From positions 1-40,618 of the forward strand of contig CAYQTA010000087.1 of the NCBI GenBank assembly GCA_964420365.1: a stretch of DNA of 40,618 nucleotides, in the 5' to 3' direction. The translations under genes and the position numbers were made by a program. Source of the stretch: JAMOQA01 sp964420365 (lineage in GTDB: Bacteria; Acidobacteriota; Polarisedimenticolia; J045). Below are positions 5,445 through 13,427 of this stretch, in pieces. Under the pieces are notes generated by a model. The model was given only the letters and a program-made list of their open reading frames with translations. It had not been told where the DNA came from and made no database searches. The number at the start of each line of letters is the position of its first letter. The stretch's first letter is position 1.

Positions 5445-6658
5445 GCGGAAGAACGGCCATGCCGGGGACGAGGACGATCCTCGCCACGTGCGGCCTCGTT
5501 CTTGCCGCGGCCGTCGGTCTCGCCGCGGCGGGCGGCTGGACGATCGATCCCGTGCTGACCGTCACGGGCGAGTGGACGGACAACGTCCGCGTCGCCGGGA
5601 CCGACGGCGAGTCGGACACCGTCGTCACGACCAGCCTGCTCCTGCCCCTGCGCCGGGAGACCCCGCGGACGACGCTGGAACTCTCCTGGCAGCCCGGTCG
5701 CGAGACCTACGGCGACTACGGCGCACTGGACAACACGACCCACACGGTCCGGCTGGGCTGGCGACACGCCGCGTCCCGGCGCTCGACCTGGACCCTGGGC
5801 GCGGCCTGGGACCGGCGGGAGCGGGCGCGCGTGCGGTACGACGAGGTGACGGAGGACCTGGTCGCCCTGCCGCGGACACGGGTGGACACGCTCTCGGGCC
5901 GCCTCGAGGGACGATTCGATCTCGGGGCGCGGACCCGGCTGACGACCGGCGCCACCTGGCGCGACACGTCCTACGACGCCCCGGCGGCGCCCGGGCCCGG
6001 CGGGATCCCGGTGCGTCTCGCCGACAGCACCGACACGGGGCTCTCCCTCGGCTTCGAGTCCGACCTCGGGCGTCGCACGGCCTTCCGGGCCCGCTGGCGG
6101 GGCAGCAGGATCGACGAGGGATTCCGCGGCGAGTGGGACGTCCACCGGTTGCTCGTCGGGTTCGTGCTGGGCCACGCCGAGCGGCTGCAATGGACGCTCG
6201 AGGCGGGCGCCGCCTGGACCGACGTTCGCGACCCGGGGGAGAGCGGGGCGGAAGACTCGCCCACGTGGGGCGTCGCGACGATCGGGCTGCGCGGGCCGCT
6301 CGGTCGACGTTCCGGCACGATCACCGCGGGCGCCGGCGTGGACGTGGCGGGCAGCGGAGGAACCTCGGGGGCCGCCCGGTCCACGTTCGGCTTCCTCGGC
6401 TGGCGCATGCCCGTGGGCCGCTGGTCCCAGGTGGAGCTGGTTGCCCGGTACGCGGAGCGCGACCCGATGGACCCGGCCTACGAGCGCACGATCACCCGGT
6501 CGTACCGGGCGGAGTGGCGGGCTGCCCTGGCGCCCCGGTTCGCCCTCGTCCTCGCCGGCGAGACGATCAACCAGTCCGCGTCCGGCGCCGCGCTGGCGGC
6601 GGACGCGACGACCTGGAGCCTCGGGGTCCGGTGGGCCCCGACCGCTCCGCGCAGGTGA
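5441..6658 (+). CDS. Outer-membrane beta-barrel protein of polysaccharide locus
   Basis: A 405-residue predicted outer-membrane barrel. An N-terminal signal peptide (TILATCGLVLAAAVGLAAAGGW; ATG 5441 or ATG 5459 are both possible starts) is followed by alternating polar/aromatic strands rich in Trp, Arg and Thr, such as TTLELSWQPGRETYG, TRLTTGATWRDTSYD and AFRARWRGSRIDEG, through to a final strand ending TTWSLGVRWAP. This resembles barrels found beside short Wza-like proteins in exopolysaccharide loci (the putative beta-barrel porin 2 type); my family assignment is by architecture only. The start overlaps the export protein stop as ATGA, suggesting coupled translation. Likely role: outer-membrane channel for the polymer. 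Confidence 0.75.
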   Translation: MSGRTAMPGTRTILATCGLVLAAAVGLAAAGGWTIDPVLTVTGEWTDNVRVAGTDGESDTVVTTSLLLPLRRETPRTTLELSWQPGRETYGDYGALDNTTHTVRLGWRHAASRRSTWTLGAAWDRRERARVRYDEVTEDLVALPRTRVDTLSGRLEGRFDLGARTRLTTGATWRDTSYDAPAAPGPGGIPVRLADSTDTGLSLGFESDLGRRTAFRARWRGSRIDEGFRGEWDVHRLLVGFVLGHAERLQWTLEAGAAWTDVRDPGESGAEDSPTWGVATIGLRGPLGRRSGTITAGAGVDVAGSGGTSGAARSTFGFLGWRMPVGRWSQVELVARYAERDPMDPAYERTITRSYRAEWRAALAPRFALVLAGETINQSASGAALAADATTWSLGVRWAPTAPRR

Positions 6659-6665
6659 CCCAGCG

Positions 6666-8129
6666 ATGGCGGTGACGCCCCAGAACCCGGTCCTCAAGGA
6701 GTACCTGGACATCGTCGTCCGGCGAAAGTGGTGGATCATCGTGCCGTCGCTGGTCGGCATCCTGTTCTCGATCGCCCTCTACTTCCACTTCCCGAAGCTC
6801 TACCAGGCCGAGACGAGGGTGAAGATCCGGCCGCAGACGATCTCGAAGGCCCTCCTGAAGCCGATCGTCGAGATCTCCTCGGCCGAGCTCGTGACGACGA
6901 TCACGGCGGAGATCACGTCGGAGAAGTACGTCCAGGAGCTGGACGACCGCCTGCACCTCGTCGGCATGCCCGGCGGGCCGCAGGATCTCTCGGAGCTGGC
7001 GAAGATCCTGGAGCAGTCGATCGACCTCAATCCGAACCCGAAGAAGAACTACTTCGACCTGAAGGTCACCTGGAACGATCCGCGGATCGCGGCCTCGATC
7101 GCGAACGAGCTCGCGGACATCTACATCCGGCGCAACGAGGAGATCCGGCGTGCCATGGCGGAGGAGACGCTGGCCAAGCTGCGGGCGAACCGGGAGCAGA
7201 TCGAGCGGCGGCTCCACGACATCCGCAGCCGGATCGAGAAGTTCCGTTCGGAGCACAAGTTCGAGCTGACGTCCTACCAGAAGACGAACGAGGACCAGCT
7301 CCAGGCGAACCGGCACGAGATCCAGCGGATCGACGACGAGATCCGGGACCTCGAGGGACGGATCCGCGAGGTCGAGCTCGAAATGCAGGTTCCGCCCACC
7401 GAGGCCCAGGTGCAGGCGGTCGACCCGCGGATCGCCGAGCTGGCCCAGGCCCGGCGCGACCTGCAGGCGCTGCGCCGCCAGGGGCTCAAGGACGCCCACC
7501 CGCGGGTGCGGGCCCTCCGGGCGAGGATCGCGGAGCTGGAGCGGGACCTGGGGCTGGAGGCGGCCACGAGCGACGGGAAGGACGCGGAGACCAGGGTCAT
7601 CGATATCCGGATGGCCCAGCTCGAGCAGGAGAAGGAACGTCTCCAGCGGGAGATCGCCGTTCGCAAGGCCCGTCGCCGCCAGCTCGTGGAGGAGAACCTG
7701 GAGATCCGGGCCCGTCTCGAGCGGACGCCGGACAACCAGATCCAGCTGGACAAGATGCTCCAGATCGAGACGCGTCTCGCCGAGGACCTGGCCGATGCCC
7801 GGCGCAAGGAGCGGGACGCGGTCGAGGGGGCCCAGGTCGAGGAGTTCAAGCAGGGCGAGCGATTCGAGATCCTCAACTACGCGCGGCCGCCGAAGCAGCC
7901 GTTCTGGCCGGACCTGAAGCTGTTCCTGTTCATGGGGCTCGCGGTGGGTGCAGGACTCGGGATCGGGCTCGTGCTCCTGCTCGAGATGTTCGACCAGTCG
8001 TTCAAGACCGAGGAACAGCTCGCCGCGTCGATCGACCTGCCGATCCTGGCGGTGATTCCCGACCTGACGCGGGCGGCCGAGCAGAAGCGTCCCCGGAGGG
8101 CCGGCGGGCGCGAGAGGAAGGCGGGCTGA
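6666..8129 (+). CDS. Wzz/GumC-type chain-length determinant (polysaccharide co-polymerase)
   Basis: Inner-membrane protein that controls polymer length and contacts the export channel. The 487-residue product has a short cytoplasmic head (NPVLKEYLDIVVRRKWW), a first transmembrane helix (about 22-43), a Wzz domain (RVKIRPQTISKALLKPIVE), and a long periplasmic coiled coil (about 170-390) rich in Glu/Arg heptads with a Gln/Arg stretch before KDAHPRVRALRARIAEL. A second transmembrane helix follows (LFLFMGLAVGAGLGIGLVLL), then a short cytoplasmic tail with Pro and Arg. It lacks a fused kinase domain; the kinase is the next gene, overlapping at TGATG. This split arrangement is typical of Gram-positive bacteria and of exosortase-type polysaccharide loci. 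Confidence 0.9.
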   Translation: MAVTPQNPVLKEYLDIVVRRKWWIIVPSLVGILFSIALYFHFPKLYQAETRVKIRPQTISKALLKPIVEISSAELVTTITAEITSEKYVQELDDRLHLVGMPGGPQDLSELAKILEQSIDLNPNPKKNYFDLKVTWNDPRIAASIANELADIYIRRNEEIRRAMAEETLAKLRANREQIERRLHDIRSRIEKFRSEHKFELTSYQKTNEDQLQANRHEIQRIDDEIRDLEGRIREVELEMQVPPTEAQVQAVDPRIAELAQARRDLQALRRQGLKDAHPRVRALRARIAELERDLGLEAATSDGKDAETRVIDIRMAQLEQEKERLQREIAVRKARRRQLVEENLEIRARLERTPDNQIQLDKMLQIETRLAEDLADARRKERDAVEGAQVEEFKQGERFEILNYARPPKQPFWPDLKLFLFMGLAVGAGLGIGLVLLLEMFDQSFKTEEQLAASIDLPILAVIPDLTRAAEQKRPRRAGGRERKAG

Positions 8130-8920
8130 TGCGGCGACGTCCCGACATCGAGACCCCGACGCCGCGCCCCCGTTCCCGGCGCGGCCAGGAGGGGCCGCCC
8201 CGGCGGGTGCCGCGGGACCTGGCTCCGAACCCGCTCCTGCTGCCGGTGGTCGATCCCCGCTCGCCGATGACCGAGCGGTATCGCCGGATGATGACCCACA
8301 TCGACCACCTCGGGGCGCGGGACGATCACCCCTACCGGATGATCGTGATGACGTCCAGCCGGGAGGCGGAGGGGAAGACCCTCACCTCGATGAACCTGGC
8401 GCTGGTAATGGCCGAGGACCGGGACCGGCGGGTGCTCCTGATGGACGTCGACCTGCACCGGCCGCGGGTGCATCACTTCCTGCTGAGCAAGCCCCGGCTC
8501 GGATGGATGGATGTCTTCGAGGACCGGGCGGACCTGGACGCGGCGATCGTGGATCTCAACCAGAGCCGCCTGCGGCTGTTGCCGGCCGGGCGCCCGCCCG
8601 AGAAGCCGGCCGAGGTGATCAAGTCGGAGCGCTTCCGGCGGTTGCTGCGCACCCTCCGGGACCGGTTCGACACGATCATCCTCGATGCGCCGCCCCTGAT
8701 GCGATTCGTCGACGCGAACATCCTGAACTCGTACGCGGACGGGATGGTCTTCGTGATCCGGGCCGGGCTGACGTCGCGCCAGATCGTGCGCAAGGCACTG
8801 GCCCAGGTGACCACCGGGAAGATCATCGGCGTCGTCCTGAACGACGTCCGCTACACCATCGTCGACCGGTACTACTACCGCTACGACGAGTACGGCGGGA
8901 GCTACTACGACCGTGACTGA
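8129..8920 (+). CDS. BY-kinase (CpsD/Wzc-C type tyrosine autokinase)
   Basis: Bacterial tyrosine kinase that cycles phosphorylation to control polysaccharide assembly. Residues 76-84 form a Walker A of the SSREAEGKT type, 103-111 the Walker A' motif LLMDVDLHR, and near 188 the Walker B IILDAPP. The C-terminus (about 245-263) is a tyrosine cluster with YYYRYDEYGGSYYDRD, the autophosphorylation tail. An N-terminal Pro/Arg-rich stretch of about 40 residues precedes the domain. At 263 residues it is a stand-alone kinase whose activator is the Wzz-like protein encoded just upstream. ATG 8129 overlaps the previous stop. The next gene starts eight bases before this one ends, so all are co-translated. 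Confidence 0.9.
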   Translation: MRRRPDIETPTPRPRSRRGQEGPPRRVPRDLAPNPLLLPVVDPRSPMTERYRRMMTHIDHLGARDDHPYRMIVMTSSREAEGKTLTSMNLALVMAEDRDRRVLLMDVDLHRPRVHHFLLSKPRLGWMDVFEDRADLDAAIVDLNQSRLRLLPAGRPPEKPAEVIKSERFRRLLRTLRDRFDTIILDAPPLMRFVDANILNSYADGMVFVIRAGLTSRQIVRKALAQVTTGKIIGVVLNDVRYTIVDRYYYRYDEYGGSYYDRD

Positions 8921-9959
8921 GATCGCCACCATCCGGTACCCGCTGCGGGTCGTCGCCCTGGGCGGCGGCACCGGGCTCCCGCAGGTGCTGCGGGGGTTCA
9001 AGGCGCTGCTGTTCCCCGAGGGGGCGGACGACCCGGACCGGCTGGTGGCGGTGGTGACGGTCACGGACGAGGGGGGCAGCTCCGGTCGCCTGCGCCAGGA
9101 GCTCGGCGTCCTGCCCCCGGGCGACATCCGGAACTGCCTCGTGGCGCTGAGTCACAACGAGCCACTGATGGCGCGCCTGTTCCAGGCTCGCTACAGGTCG
9201 GGCGGGGTCCTCGAGGGCCACAACGTCGGCAACCTGATCCTGGCGGCCCTCGCCCAGGAGGAGGGCGGCTCCTTCCTCGCGGCCGTGCGGCTGGCGTCCG
9301 AGGTGCTGAACATCCAGGGCCGGGTCTATCCCGCCACGCCGGCGCCGGCGCGGATCGCCGCCACCCTCGCCGACGGCTCCGAGGTTCTCGGGGAGACCGC
9401 TCTCGCCCGGGCGGGGAAGGCGGTCCGGCGCTTGCGGCTGCACCCGGAGGACCCGCCGGCGACGCCGGAAGTCGTCGAGGCCATCCGGCGGGCGGACCTG
9501 GTCGTCCTGGGGCCGGGGAGCCTCTTCACCAGCATCATCCCGAACGTCCTCGTGCCGGAGATCCGGGAGGCGCTCCAGCAGACGCGAGCGTGCCGACTGC
9601 TGTACGTCAACGCGATGACGGAACGGGGAGAGACCAACGGGTTCAGCGCGGCGGACCACGTGCGGGCCGTCCTCGATCATGCGGGTCCATGCCTCGATGC
9701 CGCGCTGGTTCCCGTCGACGAGATCCCGGGCGACGTGCTCGAGCGGTACCGCGAGGAGGGCGCGGAGCGGGTCGACCCGGCGGACCCGGAGCTGGACGGC
9801 CTGGTACCCCTCGTCCTGCGGCGGCAGATGCTCCGGGTGGAGCGCAAGGTGCGGCACGATCCCCTGAGGTGCGCCGCCGGCGCCCTGGTCGCCTGCTCCG
9901 CCCACCGCGGGGGATCGGGCGATGCCGGGGTCGGAAGGATCGCGGGAGGGAACGGCTGA
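8913..9959 (+). CDS. YvcK/GlmR-like (CofD family) regulator
   Basis: Member of the CofD/YvcK family. YvcK (GlmR) in Firmicutes and Actinobacteria binds UDP-GlcNAc and stimulates GlmS, directing carbon into amino sugars, and is linked to cell-wall integrity. The 348-residue protein opens with VVALGGGTGLPQVLRG, then VVTVTDEGGSSGRLRQELG with PPGDIRNCLVAL, NVGNLILAAL, and VVLGPGSLFTSIIPNVLV, all hallmark motifs of YvcK rather than of the F420 enzyme CofD. GTG 8913 overlaps the kinase gene by eight bases. The last 30 residues are Gly/Arg-rich and atypical. YvcK is a substrate of Ser/Thr kinases in other bacteria; here it sits directly behind a tyrosine kinase. Confidence 0.88.
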   Translation: MTEIATIRYPLRVVALGGGTGLPQVLRGFKALLFPEGADDPDRLVAVVTVTDEGGSSGRLRQELGVLPPGDIRNCLVALSHNEPLMARLFQARYRSGGVLEGHNVGNLILAALAQEEGGSFLAAVRLASEVLNIQGRVYPATPAPARIAATLADGSEVLGETALARAGKAVRRLRLHPEDPPATPEVVEAIRRADLVVLGPGSLFTSIIPNVLVPEIREALQQTRACRLLYVNAMTERGETNGFSAADHVRAVLDHAGPCLDAALVPVDEIPGDVLERYREEGAERVDPADPELDGLVPLVLRRQMLRVERKVRHDPLRCAAGALVACSAHRGGSGDAGVGRIAGGNG

Positions 9960-11869
9960 TGCGGCGGCGCCTCGAGAGCACCTGGGTCGTCCTGGTGAAG
10001 GTGTTGTCCGATGCCGTCGCCTTCGGCCTGGCCCTGGGCGGCTCGTTCCTGCTGCGCTTCGGGACCGAGATGCCGCCGGCGCAGTTCGACCAGCTCAGGT
10101 GGCTCCCGGCGGTGGTCCTCCTCAAGGCCCTCGTCTTCGCCGCGTTCGGCAACTACGGCACGCTCTGGCGGTACACGTCGATCGACGACCTGCTGCGGCT
10201 CCTGCGCTCGGTCGTGACCGCGTCGGCGGTCCTGGTCGTCACCTGGTACGTCGTCGACGTCCGGGTGCCGGCCAGCGTGGTCGTGCTCGATGCGCTGCTG
10301 ACGCTGGTGCTCTGCGGCCTGGCCCGGCTCGCGCCACGGCTGCTGCGGGAGCGGATCGCCGGTGGCGGCGGCGTGCCCTTCCCCTTCCTCCGGGCCCTGT
10401 TCGCGTTCCCGCGGCGGGGGAACGAGCGCCGGGTCCTGGTGGTCGGCGCGGGCGATGCCGGGGAGAGCCTGGTCCGCGAGATGACGCGGAACGATCGCCT
10501 CGGCTACCTGCCGGTCGGCTTCATCGACGACGACCCGGCGAAGAAGGGGCTGCGGATCCACGGGGTCAAGGTCCGGGGCAACCGTCACGACATCCCCCGG
10601 ATCGTCGCCCGCCACGAGGTGGACGAGATCCTGATCGCGATCCCCTCCGCGACCGCCGAGGAGATCCGGCCGATCGTCGACATCTGCCGGGGACTGGACA
10701 TCAAGATCAAGATCCTGCCCGACCTGGCAAGCCTGGTGAACGGACCGCCCCGGCTGTCCGACCTGCGGGAGCTTCGCATCGAGGACCTGCTCGGCCGTCC
10801 GCGCATCGACCTCGGCACCGAGGGGGTCAGCTCCTACATCCGGGGCAAGCGGGTCCTGGTCACGGGCGCCGGCGGGTCGATCGGTTCCGAGCTCTGTCGG
10901 CAGCTCCTGCGCTTCCAGCCGACGGAGATCCACCTCTTCGGCCGGGGCGAGAACAGCATCTTCGCCATCTACCAGGAGCTGAACCCCCGCCGCGGCGAGA
11001 CGAAGCTCGTCGAGGTGATCGGCGACGTGATCAACAAGCGCAAGCTGGAGGGGGTCTTCGAGCGGCTCCAGCCGGAGATCGTCTTCCATGCCGGCGCGGA
11101 CAAGCACGTCCCGCTGATGGAGCTGAACCCGGACGAGGCGGTCCTGAACAACATCCTCGGAACGCGGAACGTCCTCGAGGTCTGCGACTCGTTCGGGGTG
11201 GAGAAGGTCGTCTGCATCTCCACCGACAAGGCGGTCAACCCGACCAGCGTGATGGGTTGCTGCAAGCGGGTCGCCGAGTACTACGTCCAGTCGGGGAGGT
11301 ACCGGAACACCGTGGTCGCCGCGGTCCGGTTCGGGAACGTGCTCGGCAGCCGGGGTTCGGTGATCCCGCTGTTCCAGAAACAGATCGAGCGGGGCGGGCC
11401 GGTGACGGTCACCCACGAGGAGATCCGGCGCTACTTCATGACGATCCCGGAGGCGGTGGCCCTCGTGATCCAGGCCGGGGCGCTGGCCGAGGGGGGAGAG
11501 ATCTTCGTCCTCGACATGGGCGAGCCGGTCAAGATCGCCGACCTGGCGCGACGGGTGATCCGGCTCTCGGGGTACGAGCCCGACAAGGACATCCCGATCG
11601 TCTACGTCGGCCTGCGCCCCGGGGAAAAGCTCAGCGAGGAGCTGTTCGGCGTGTCCGAGCGGAAGGAGCGGACCAGCCACCCGAAGATCCACAAGGTGAC
11701 ACCGCTCGCCGATCCGCCCGCCGACCTGGACGAGAAGGTCGCGGCCCTGATCCGGCAGGCGGTCGACATGGACGACGTGGGGATCCGCAGGACCCTCAAG
11801 GAGCTCGTGCCGGAGTACCAGCCGTACCTGCCCCCCGAGGTCCAGAGCTGGGTGACGCGAGGCAAGTGA
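9959..11869 (+). CDS. CapD/FlaA1-type membrane-bound UDP-sugar dehydratase/epimerase
   Basis: Makes a modified UDP-N-acetylhexosamine, usually by 4,6-dehydration or epimerisation of UDP-GlcNAc. The 636-residue protein has four N-terminal membrane helices (about 10-115), a first Rossmann-like domain (VLVVGAGDAGESL, about 160) and a second catalytic SDR domain with GAGGSIGSE (about 302-310), T422-D423-K424 and M432-GCC-K436. In this family Met replaces the usual SDR Tyr, as seen here, so the enzyme should be active. ATG 9959 overlaps the previous stop (TGATG). It is the last gene of the first polysaccharide operon, and its final 74 bases are antisense to the end of the nucleotidyltransferase gene. 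Confidence 0.9.
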   Translation: MRRRLESTWVVLVKVLSDAVAFGLALGGSFLLRFGTEMPPAQFDQLRWLPAVVLLKALVFAAFGNYGTLWRYTSIDDLLRLLRSVVTASAVLVVTWYVVDVRVPASVVVLDALLTLVLCGLARLAPRLLRERIAGGGGVPFPFLRALFAFPRRGNERRVLVVGAGDAGESLVREMTRNDRLGYLPVGFIDDDPAKKGLRIHGVKVRGNRHDIPRIVARHEVDEILIAIPSATAEEIRPIVDICRGLDIKIKILPDLASLVNGPPRLSDLRELRIEDLLGRPRIDLGTEGVSSYIRGKRVLVTGAGGSIGSELCRQLLRFQPTEIHLFGRGENSIFAIYQELNPRRGETKLVEVIGDVINKRKLEGVFERLQPEIVFHAGADKHVPLMELNPDEAVLNNILGTRNVLEVCDSFGVEKVVCISTDKAVNPTSVMGCCKRVAEYYVQSGRYRNTVVAAVRFGNVLGSRGSVIPLFQKQIERGGPVTVTHEEIRRYFMTIPEAVALVIQAGALAEGGEIFVLDMGEPVKIADLARRVIRLSGYEPDKDIPIVYVGLRPGEKLSEELFGVSERKERTSHPKIHKVTPLADPPADLDEKVAALIRQAVDMDDVGIRRTLKELVPEYQPYLPPEVQSWVTRGK

Positions 11870-13007
11870 GATGACGATCCGGGCCCATCGCGCTGCGCCA
11901 TGCCTGCCAGGCGGCCGTTCCCACCAGGATCGCCGCCCGCAGGAGGAGCGCGTACGCGCGCTGCCAGGCGGGAATCCGGAGCGCCCGGGCCTTCTCCCGC
12001 TCGAAGGGCGGATGGAACAGGTAGTCGAGGGCGGTTCGCCTTCGATCGACCGACAGGTGCCAGCGCACCAGGTGCCGGACCGCCTGCCGGTCCGCGCGCC
12101 CGAGGTGCAGCGGGAAACCGTCGATGCCGATCGCCTCGAGGGCCCTCCTGGTGCCGGGGGGCAGCGTGCCCGGCAGGTCCGGGGGAGGCGCGGGGGCACC
12201 GAGGAGCCGGTGCGCGAGGAGCAGCAGCAGGCCCAGAGCAGGGCCGAGGCCGAGGTCCCGCGCCCGCTCGGCGAGATCGCGGAGGTCGCGCGGTTCGAGG
12301 TTGGCGAGCAGGTAGCGGGCGTCGAGCAGGCGGCGCAACTCGGTGAACCCGCAGCGAAACTCGCTCACCGCGGCGTGAAGGAGCTGGGCCCGGGGCCCGG
12401 GGACGGGGATCGTCTCCCGGCCGGCGAGGGGCCGGAGATCGGCCAGCATCGTGGCGGCGTCCAGCCGGTACGGATCGGCGGGCCGGGCCAGGGCCCAGTG
12501 GAGCTCCACCCTGGGCCGGTCGTCTCCCCGGAGGACCAGGTGGAAATGGTGGGCGCGGTAGACCTCCCGGAGCGGCCCCGCCGCCTCCGGGTGGTAGCCG
12601 AGCCCGGCGAGGATGCCGAGGGCGCGGTCCACGTCGCCCGGCGGCACCAGCAGGTCGAGATCGCGGAAACCCCGGGCCAGGGGGTTCGGCCACCAGTTCC
12701 TGGCCAGCCCGAGGCCCTTGAGCAGTGCGACGGGGATGCCCTCCCGGGCCAGCGCGGTGACCAGGCGCTCGGCCTCGAGGAGGTGCCATCCATGGTGCAG
12801 CCCTTCCCGGCGGGCATGCTCCGCGAGCAGGTTCCGCACCCGGACGGGCGCCCCGGCAGCGACCGGGAGCCCGTGGGCCACGATGCCCGTGACACCGCAC
12901 CGGTCGGCGAGACGAACGAGCGCCCTCCAGCCGCTCTCGTCGGCCGGCGGGTCGAACGTCTCGGCGCGCAGGAGCGCGAGCAGGCGGCGAGCGGCGGCGT
13001 GGTTCAC
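11796..13007 (-). CDS. Uncharacterised nucleotidyltransferase (NTP_transf_5-like)
   Basis: A 403-residue protein resembling the uncharacterised nucleotidyltransferase family PF14907. Seen: LLKGLGLARNWWPN (about 95-107), RDLDLLVPPGDVDRAL (115-130), where the acidic DLD is the likely metal-binding pair, and VELHWAL, the Glu-His-Trp segment of the family, followed by a helical C-terminal half. GTG 13007 follows GGAGG at about ten bases; a longer ATG start at 13118 is less likely. Members often neighbour PqqD-like, asparagine-synthase-like and HPr-kinase-like genes in peptide or polysaccharide loci, and relatives in lasso-peptide clusters are annotated as tailoring enzymes. Here it is the only minus-strand gene inside the plus-strand polysaccharide run and overlaps the capD-like 3' end by 74 bases. 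Substrate unknown. Confidence 0.78.
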   Translation of the reverse strand: MNHAAARRLLALLRAETFDPPADESGWRALVRLADRCGVTGIVAHGLPVAAGAPVRVRNLLAEHARREGLHHGWHLLEAERLVTALAREGIPVALLKGLGLARNWWPNPLARGFRDLDLLVPPGDVDRALGILAGLGYHPEAAGPLREVYRAHHFHLVLRGDDRPRVELHWALARPADPYRLDAATMLADLRPLAGRETIPVPGPRAQLLHAAVSEFRCGFTELRRLLDARYLLANLEPRDLRDLAERARDLGLGPALGLLLLLAHRLLGAPAPPPDLPGTLPPGTRRALEAIGIDGFPLHLGRADRQAVRHLVRWHLSVDRRRTALDYLFHPPFEREKARALRIPAWQRAYALLLRAAILVGTAAWQAWRSAMGPDRHLTCLASPSSGPRGAGTAGTPARAP

Positions 13008-13120
13008 CGGGTCGGGACCTCCGGACGCGGGGTGGTGCTCCCGACGCTTATACCACGGACCCGATACCAGGTAACCCGGGCCGGCGGCGACCGGCCCGGC
13101 ACAACAAGGAGAATGCAACC

Positions 13121-13330
13121 ATGGCCTCCGAGATGATGGAACGCGACGACGAGATCCTCACCAGCCGGGAGGCACAGGAGTTCCTCAAGATCGGCCGGAC
13201 GAAGCTCTGGGAGCTGACCAAGAGCAAGCAGCTTCCGGCCTACCGCGTGGGGACGGGGAGGACCTCCTCCCTCCGGTACAAGAAGTCGGAGCTCCTGGCC
13301 TGGCTCGAGAAGAACCGGGTCCAGGCGTGA
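13121..13330 (+). CDS. Small excisionase/MerR-type HTH DNA-binding protein
   Basis: A 69-residue protein that is essentially one winged helix-turn-helix of the excisionase (HTH_17) type: LTSREAQEFLKIGRTKLWEL forms the helix-turn-helix, KSKQLPAYRVGTGRTSSLRY the wing, and KKSELLAWLEKNR the last helix. ATG 13121 has a good AAGGAG site. It is divergent from the nucleotidyltransferase (113 bases between starts) and precedes the second polysaccharide operon, with two strong hairpins in between. No integrase, transposase or attachment site is nearby, so a role as local transcription regulator is more likely than excision. The gap upstream has two ATACCA direct repeats (13050-13055 and 13064-13069) that could be a binding site; this is speculative. 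Confidence 0.82.
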   Translation: MASEMMERDDEILTSREAQEFLKIGRTKLWELTKSKQLPAYRVGTGRTSSLRYKKSELLAWLEKNRVQA

Positions 13331-13344
13331 GCCACGGGGAGAGC

Positions 13345-13398
13345 GCGTCCGCGGCCGGGGGCGCCGCGGACGCCCCGGGCGCCCCACGAGGGGGCGCC
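13345..13398 (+). terminator. Two tandem GC-rich hairpins between HTH gene and polysaccharide operon
   Basis: The first is a perfect 11-bp stem, GCGTCCGCGGC (13345-13355) with GCCGCGGACGC (13363-13373) and a seven-base loop. The second is an 8-bp stem (13378-13385 with 13391-13398) and a five-base loop. Neither is followed by a T tract, so they may act as an attenuator, RNA stabiliser or processing barrier rather than a classic intrinsic terminator. Confidence 0.5.
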
Positions 13399-13427
13399 GG
13401 GAGGCCCCCGGCGAAAGGAGCCGGCCC

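Noticed and set aside
13121..13330. Excisionase of a mobile element
   Set aside because: No integrase, transposase, direct repeats or att-like sites near it; composition matches the surrounding genes.
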